From Desulfatirhabdium butyrativorans (GTDB lineage: Bacteria; Desulfobacterota; Desulfobacteria; Desulfobacterales; JAIFKL01): 6,640 nucleotides of DNA. This document shows positions 5,505 through 6,640 of the stretch, piece after piece. A program made the translations under genes and the position numbers. The stretch lies in assembly GCA_022736535.1 (NCBI GenBank), contig DZCT01000282.1, forward strand, positions 1 to 6,640. Direction: 5' to 3'. Position 1 is the stretch's first letter. The number at the start of each line of letters is the position of its first letter. The notes below the pieces were generated by a model. The model was not told where the DNA came from. It saw nothing but the letters and a program-made list of their open reading frames with translations, and did no database searches.

Positions 5505-5771
5505 TTGGCAAATCATAAATCTGCATTAAAGCGTTCCCGGCAGAGTCTGATCAGACGGCTGCGGAACAAAACTTCCCTGACGCGGGTCAAAAGCGTTGTC
5601 AAAGATGTCCGGCTGGCGGTCAGTGAAAAACAGGCTGAAACAGTTACGGCAAAACTTGATCTTGCAAAGTCCGTGATCGGGAAAGCAGCCAAAAAAGGTG
5701 TTCTTCACAAAAGAACCGCTGCCCGGAAAATATCCCGTCTTTCCAAGCTGGCAAACACGCTTGCCGCATAA
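5505..5771 (+). CDS. rpsT: 30S ribosomal protein S20
   Basis: An 88-residue basic protein that binds the 5' domain of 16S rRNA early in small-subunit assembly. The opening MANHKSALKRSRQS, the central KTSLTRVKSVVKDV and the C-terminal GVLHKRTAARKISRLSKLANTL are characteristic of S20, and the length is normal for the family. It starts at TTG; no in-frame ATG exists between the preceding stop and residue 1, and AGGAG is correctly placed. In E. coli rpsT also begins with UUG, a feature tied to translational autoregulation, so the same logic may apply here. It has its own promoter in the tail of the DUF2062 gene and a hairpin terminator about 40 bp after the stop. It converges on lptE. Confidence 0.97.
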   Translation: MANHKSALKRSRQSLIRRLRNKTSLTRVKSVVKDVRLAVSEKQAETVTAKLDLAKSVIGKAAKKGVLHKRTAARKISRLSKLANTLAA

Positions 5772-5807
5772 TCACGTTTCATGTGTCGGGAGAAAATCAT
5801 GAAATCG

Positions 5808-5829
5808 TAGGGGTAAGCTTACCCTTTTT
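5808..5829 (+). terminator. rpsT terminator built from a GTAGGGG repeat
   Basis: GGGTAAGCTTACCC (5811-5824) is a perfect dyad that can form GGGTA/TACCC around AGCT, followed directly by TTTTT (5825-5829) and further T-rich sequence. It is preceded by GTAGG, making it a short member of the GTAGGGG hairpin family that has been placed, or kept, where a terminator is needed. Confidence 0.6.
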
Positions 5830-5841
5830 CCCCTTTTTTCG

Positions 5842-5857
5842 TTCCCACGCGGAGCGT
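5842..5857. repeat. Truncated TTCCCACGC repeat
   Basis: TTCCCACGC followed by GGAGCGT matches the left arm and loop region of the hairpin at 6591-6611 (with the loop in the opposite orientation) but lacks the closing GGGAA. It is sandwiched between two GTAGGGG hairpins. Confidence 0.5.
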
Positions 5858-5863
5858 CAATCG

Positions 5864-5901
5864 TAGGGGTAAGCCCCCGTGCTTACCCTTTTCCTTTTTT
5901 T
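5864..5901 (+). repeat. GTAGGGG hairpin with downstream T tract
   Basis: GGGTAAGC (5867-5874) pairs with GCTTACCC (5881-5888) across a CCCCGT loop, followed by TTTTCC and a run of seven or more T. It repeats the first 12 bases of the unit at 5807 and could act as a second, backup terminator for rpsT. Confidence 0.65.
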
Positions 5902-5908
5902 ACAGCAA

Positions 5909-5933
5909 GGGCAACCACAGGGGGTTGCCCCTA
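5909..5933 (-). repeat. GTAGGGG hairpin, inverted copy with compensatory stem changes
   Basis: GGGCAACC (5909-5916) pairs with GGTTGCCC (5923-5930) around a 6-base loop. On the minus strand it reads GTAGGGGCAACC then CCCTGT then GGTTGCCC, the same layout as 5864-5888 with two stem positions changed on both sides so that pairing is kept. Confidence 0.65.
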
Positions 5934-5952
5934 CACCGGCTTTTTTCCGCTG

Positions 5953-6459
5953 TCAGAAATCGCTGGCAAAATACTGATACGCGAGTTCCGCAATCTTTTT
6001 GGAAATCTTTGCAATCGCATTTTGCCGAAACTGCTCGGTTGCCAGGGTATCTGACACAACCGGATAAGATTCGCTTGAAGAAATCCCTTTTACGGACCAG
6101 ATCACTTTTCCGTCAATACTTTTCAATTCAAAACCGGCGGAAATCCTTACCTGTCTTTCAAACGCGCTGTGTGCGCCTCTGCGGGACACCGTGTCTGTGT
6201 TCAGAGATTCGATTTTGCCGACAAGCACCGCGTCCGCGCTTTCCCTTCCTGTCAGAACCACGCTGCTGTTGCGTCTGAACTGATTCATCAAATCGTCTGC
6301 AAAGCCTGTTTCCAAGCCGATTTCCCCGGTCCGATTTTCAAAAAGCGGAATGCAGATTTTCCGCACGCCCCCCGGCAAAGATTCATCTCCCGCAAATCTG
6401 TAACCGCAGGCTGAAAGGCATAGCATCGTTATAAGTATGGGTAATATTTTTTTTATCAT
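5953..6459 (-). CDS. lptE: LPS-assembly lipoprotein LptE
   Basis: A 168-residue outer-membrane lipoprotein expected to plug and assemble the LptD barrel, which inserts LPS into the outer leaflet. Residues 1-17 form a lipoprotein signal peptide (MIKK, then a hydrophobic stretch) ending in the lipobox LSAC, with the lipidated cysteine at 18 followed by GYRF, the typical LptE opening. PLFENRTGEIGLE (38-50) and the following beta-rich segment, with a C-terminal helix, fit the delta-type LptE/RlpB family. The length is normal. The start ATG has only a weak GAG-containing site upstream; the other ATG at 6470 (minus strand) is out of frame. In many relatives the gene follows leuS. Here 180 bp of repeat lies upstream within the window and no leuS is visible. 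Confidence 0.88.
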   Translation of the reverse strand: MIKKILPILITMLCLSACGYRFAGDESLPGGVRKICIPLFENRTGEIGLETGFADDLMNQFRRNSSVVLTGRESADAVLVGKIESLNTDTVSRRGAHSAFERQVRISAGFELKSIDGKVIWSVKGISSSESYPVVSDTLATEQFRQNAIAKISKKIAELAYQYFASDF

Positions 6460-6492
6460 TGTTATCTCATTGTCTCGTTCCCGCGCTCTGAC

Positions 6493-6573
6493 TCCCCCTT
6501 TTTTAAAGGGGGATTAAGGGGGATTTCAGCGGCGGAAATCAAATCCCCCCTGCCCCCCTTTAAAAAAGGGGGA
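6493..6573. repeat. C5/G5 palindromic repeat, copy 2
   Basis: 81 bp with the same order of arms as 3130-3207: CCCCCTTTTTTAAAGGGGG hairpin, AAGGGGGATTTC, centre, GGAAATC, then CCCCCCTGCCCCCC and AAAAAGGGGG. It differs mainly in the central loop (three extra bases) and hairpin loops. Unlike copy 1 it is not enclosed by AACTCAC ends; instead it separates two TTCCC-type fragments. Confidence 0.8.
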
Positions 6574-6587
6574 GACTTTCTCGTTTC

Positions 6588-6634
6588 TCGTTCCCACGCT
6601 CCGCGTGGGAATGCAGCCCGGACGCTGTGCGTCC
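6588..6634. repeat. TTCCCACGC / GGACGC double hairpin
   Basis: TTCCCACGC (6591-6599) pairs with GCGTGGGAA (6603-6611) around TCC, and 8 bp later GGACGC (6620-6625) pairs with GCGTCC (6629-6634) around TGT. A degenerate start of the same unit (TCTCGTTCCCGCGCTCTG, about 6473-6490) precedes the C5/G5 copy. The element continues to or past the window edge. Confidence 0.65.
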
Positions 6635-6640
6635 TGTCAT

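Noticed and set aside
5808..5933. CRISPR array
   Set aside because: The three hairpins differ in sequence, orientation and spacing, with no constant repeat-spacer structure; they are individual dispersed repeats.

Overview
The window reads as ordinary core chromosome of a Gram-negative bacterium, with small palindromic repeats packed into nearly every intergenic gap. An outer-membrane LPS-assembly lipoprotein (LptE) shows the double membrane. The dispersed hairpin families (C5/G5 palindromes, GTAGGGG hairpins, TTCCCACGC hairpins) and the style of the sugar epimerase suggest a Desulfobacterota-type (delta) lineage. That placement is inference from recall; no marker here fixes the taxonomy.

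Layout, left to right. 1-601: no gene, three micro-repeat phrases. 602-2020 (+): HD-domain tRNA nucleotidyltransferase/poly(A) polymerase. 2036-2065: perfect hairpin terminator between convergent genes. 2079-3077 (-): NAD-dependent sugar-nucleotide epimerase/dehydratase. 3078-3450: repeat cluster. 3451-4248 (-): inositol-monophosphatase-fold protein with an altered active site. 4249-4501: non-coding, with a CATTTCGAG repeat. 4502-4847: an undescribed-looking 346 bp element with phased AT-rich inverted ends and a GC-rich, promoter-bearing, ORF-free core. 4852-5442 (+): DUF2062 membrane protein. 5505-5771 (+): rpsT (S20), starting at TTG. 5772-5952: hairpin repeats that double as terminators. 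5953-6459 (-): lptE. 6460-6640: another nested repeat cluster running off the window.

The genes are mostly independent housekeeping functions: tRNA 3'-end/RNA tailing, surface sugar metabolism, LPS export and ribosome assembly. They do not form one pathway. DUF2062 and rpsT are co-oriented and 62 bp apart; a near-consensus promoter for rpsT overlaps the DUF2062 stop.

The most unusual object is the 4502-4847 element. Its two ends carry the same heptads (TTACYCA, CATATAA, TATATAA, CATATAA) in inverted orientation at exactly 10 bp spacing, while the 3 bp spacers differ. This suggests protein binding on one DNA face. A TTGACA-17-TATACA promoter lies just inside the left end, and the interior can form a long nested rod. 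Whether it is a mobile element, a small RNA locus or a leader of the DUF2062 gene cannot be settled from one copy.
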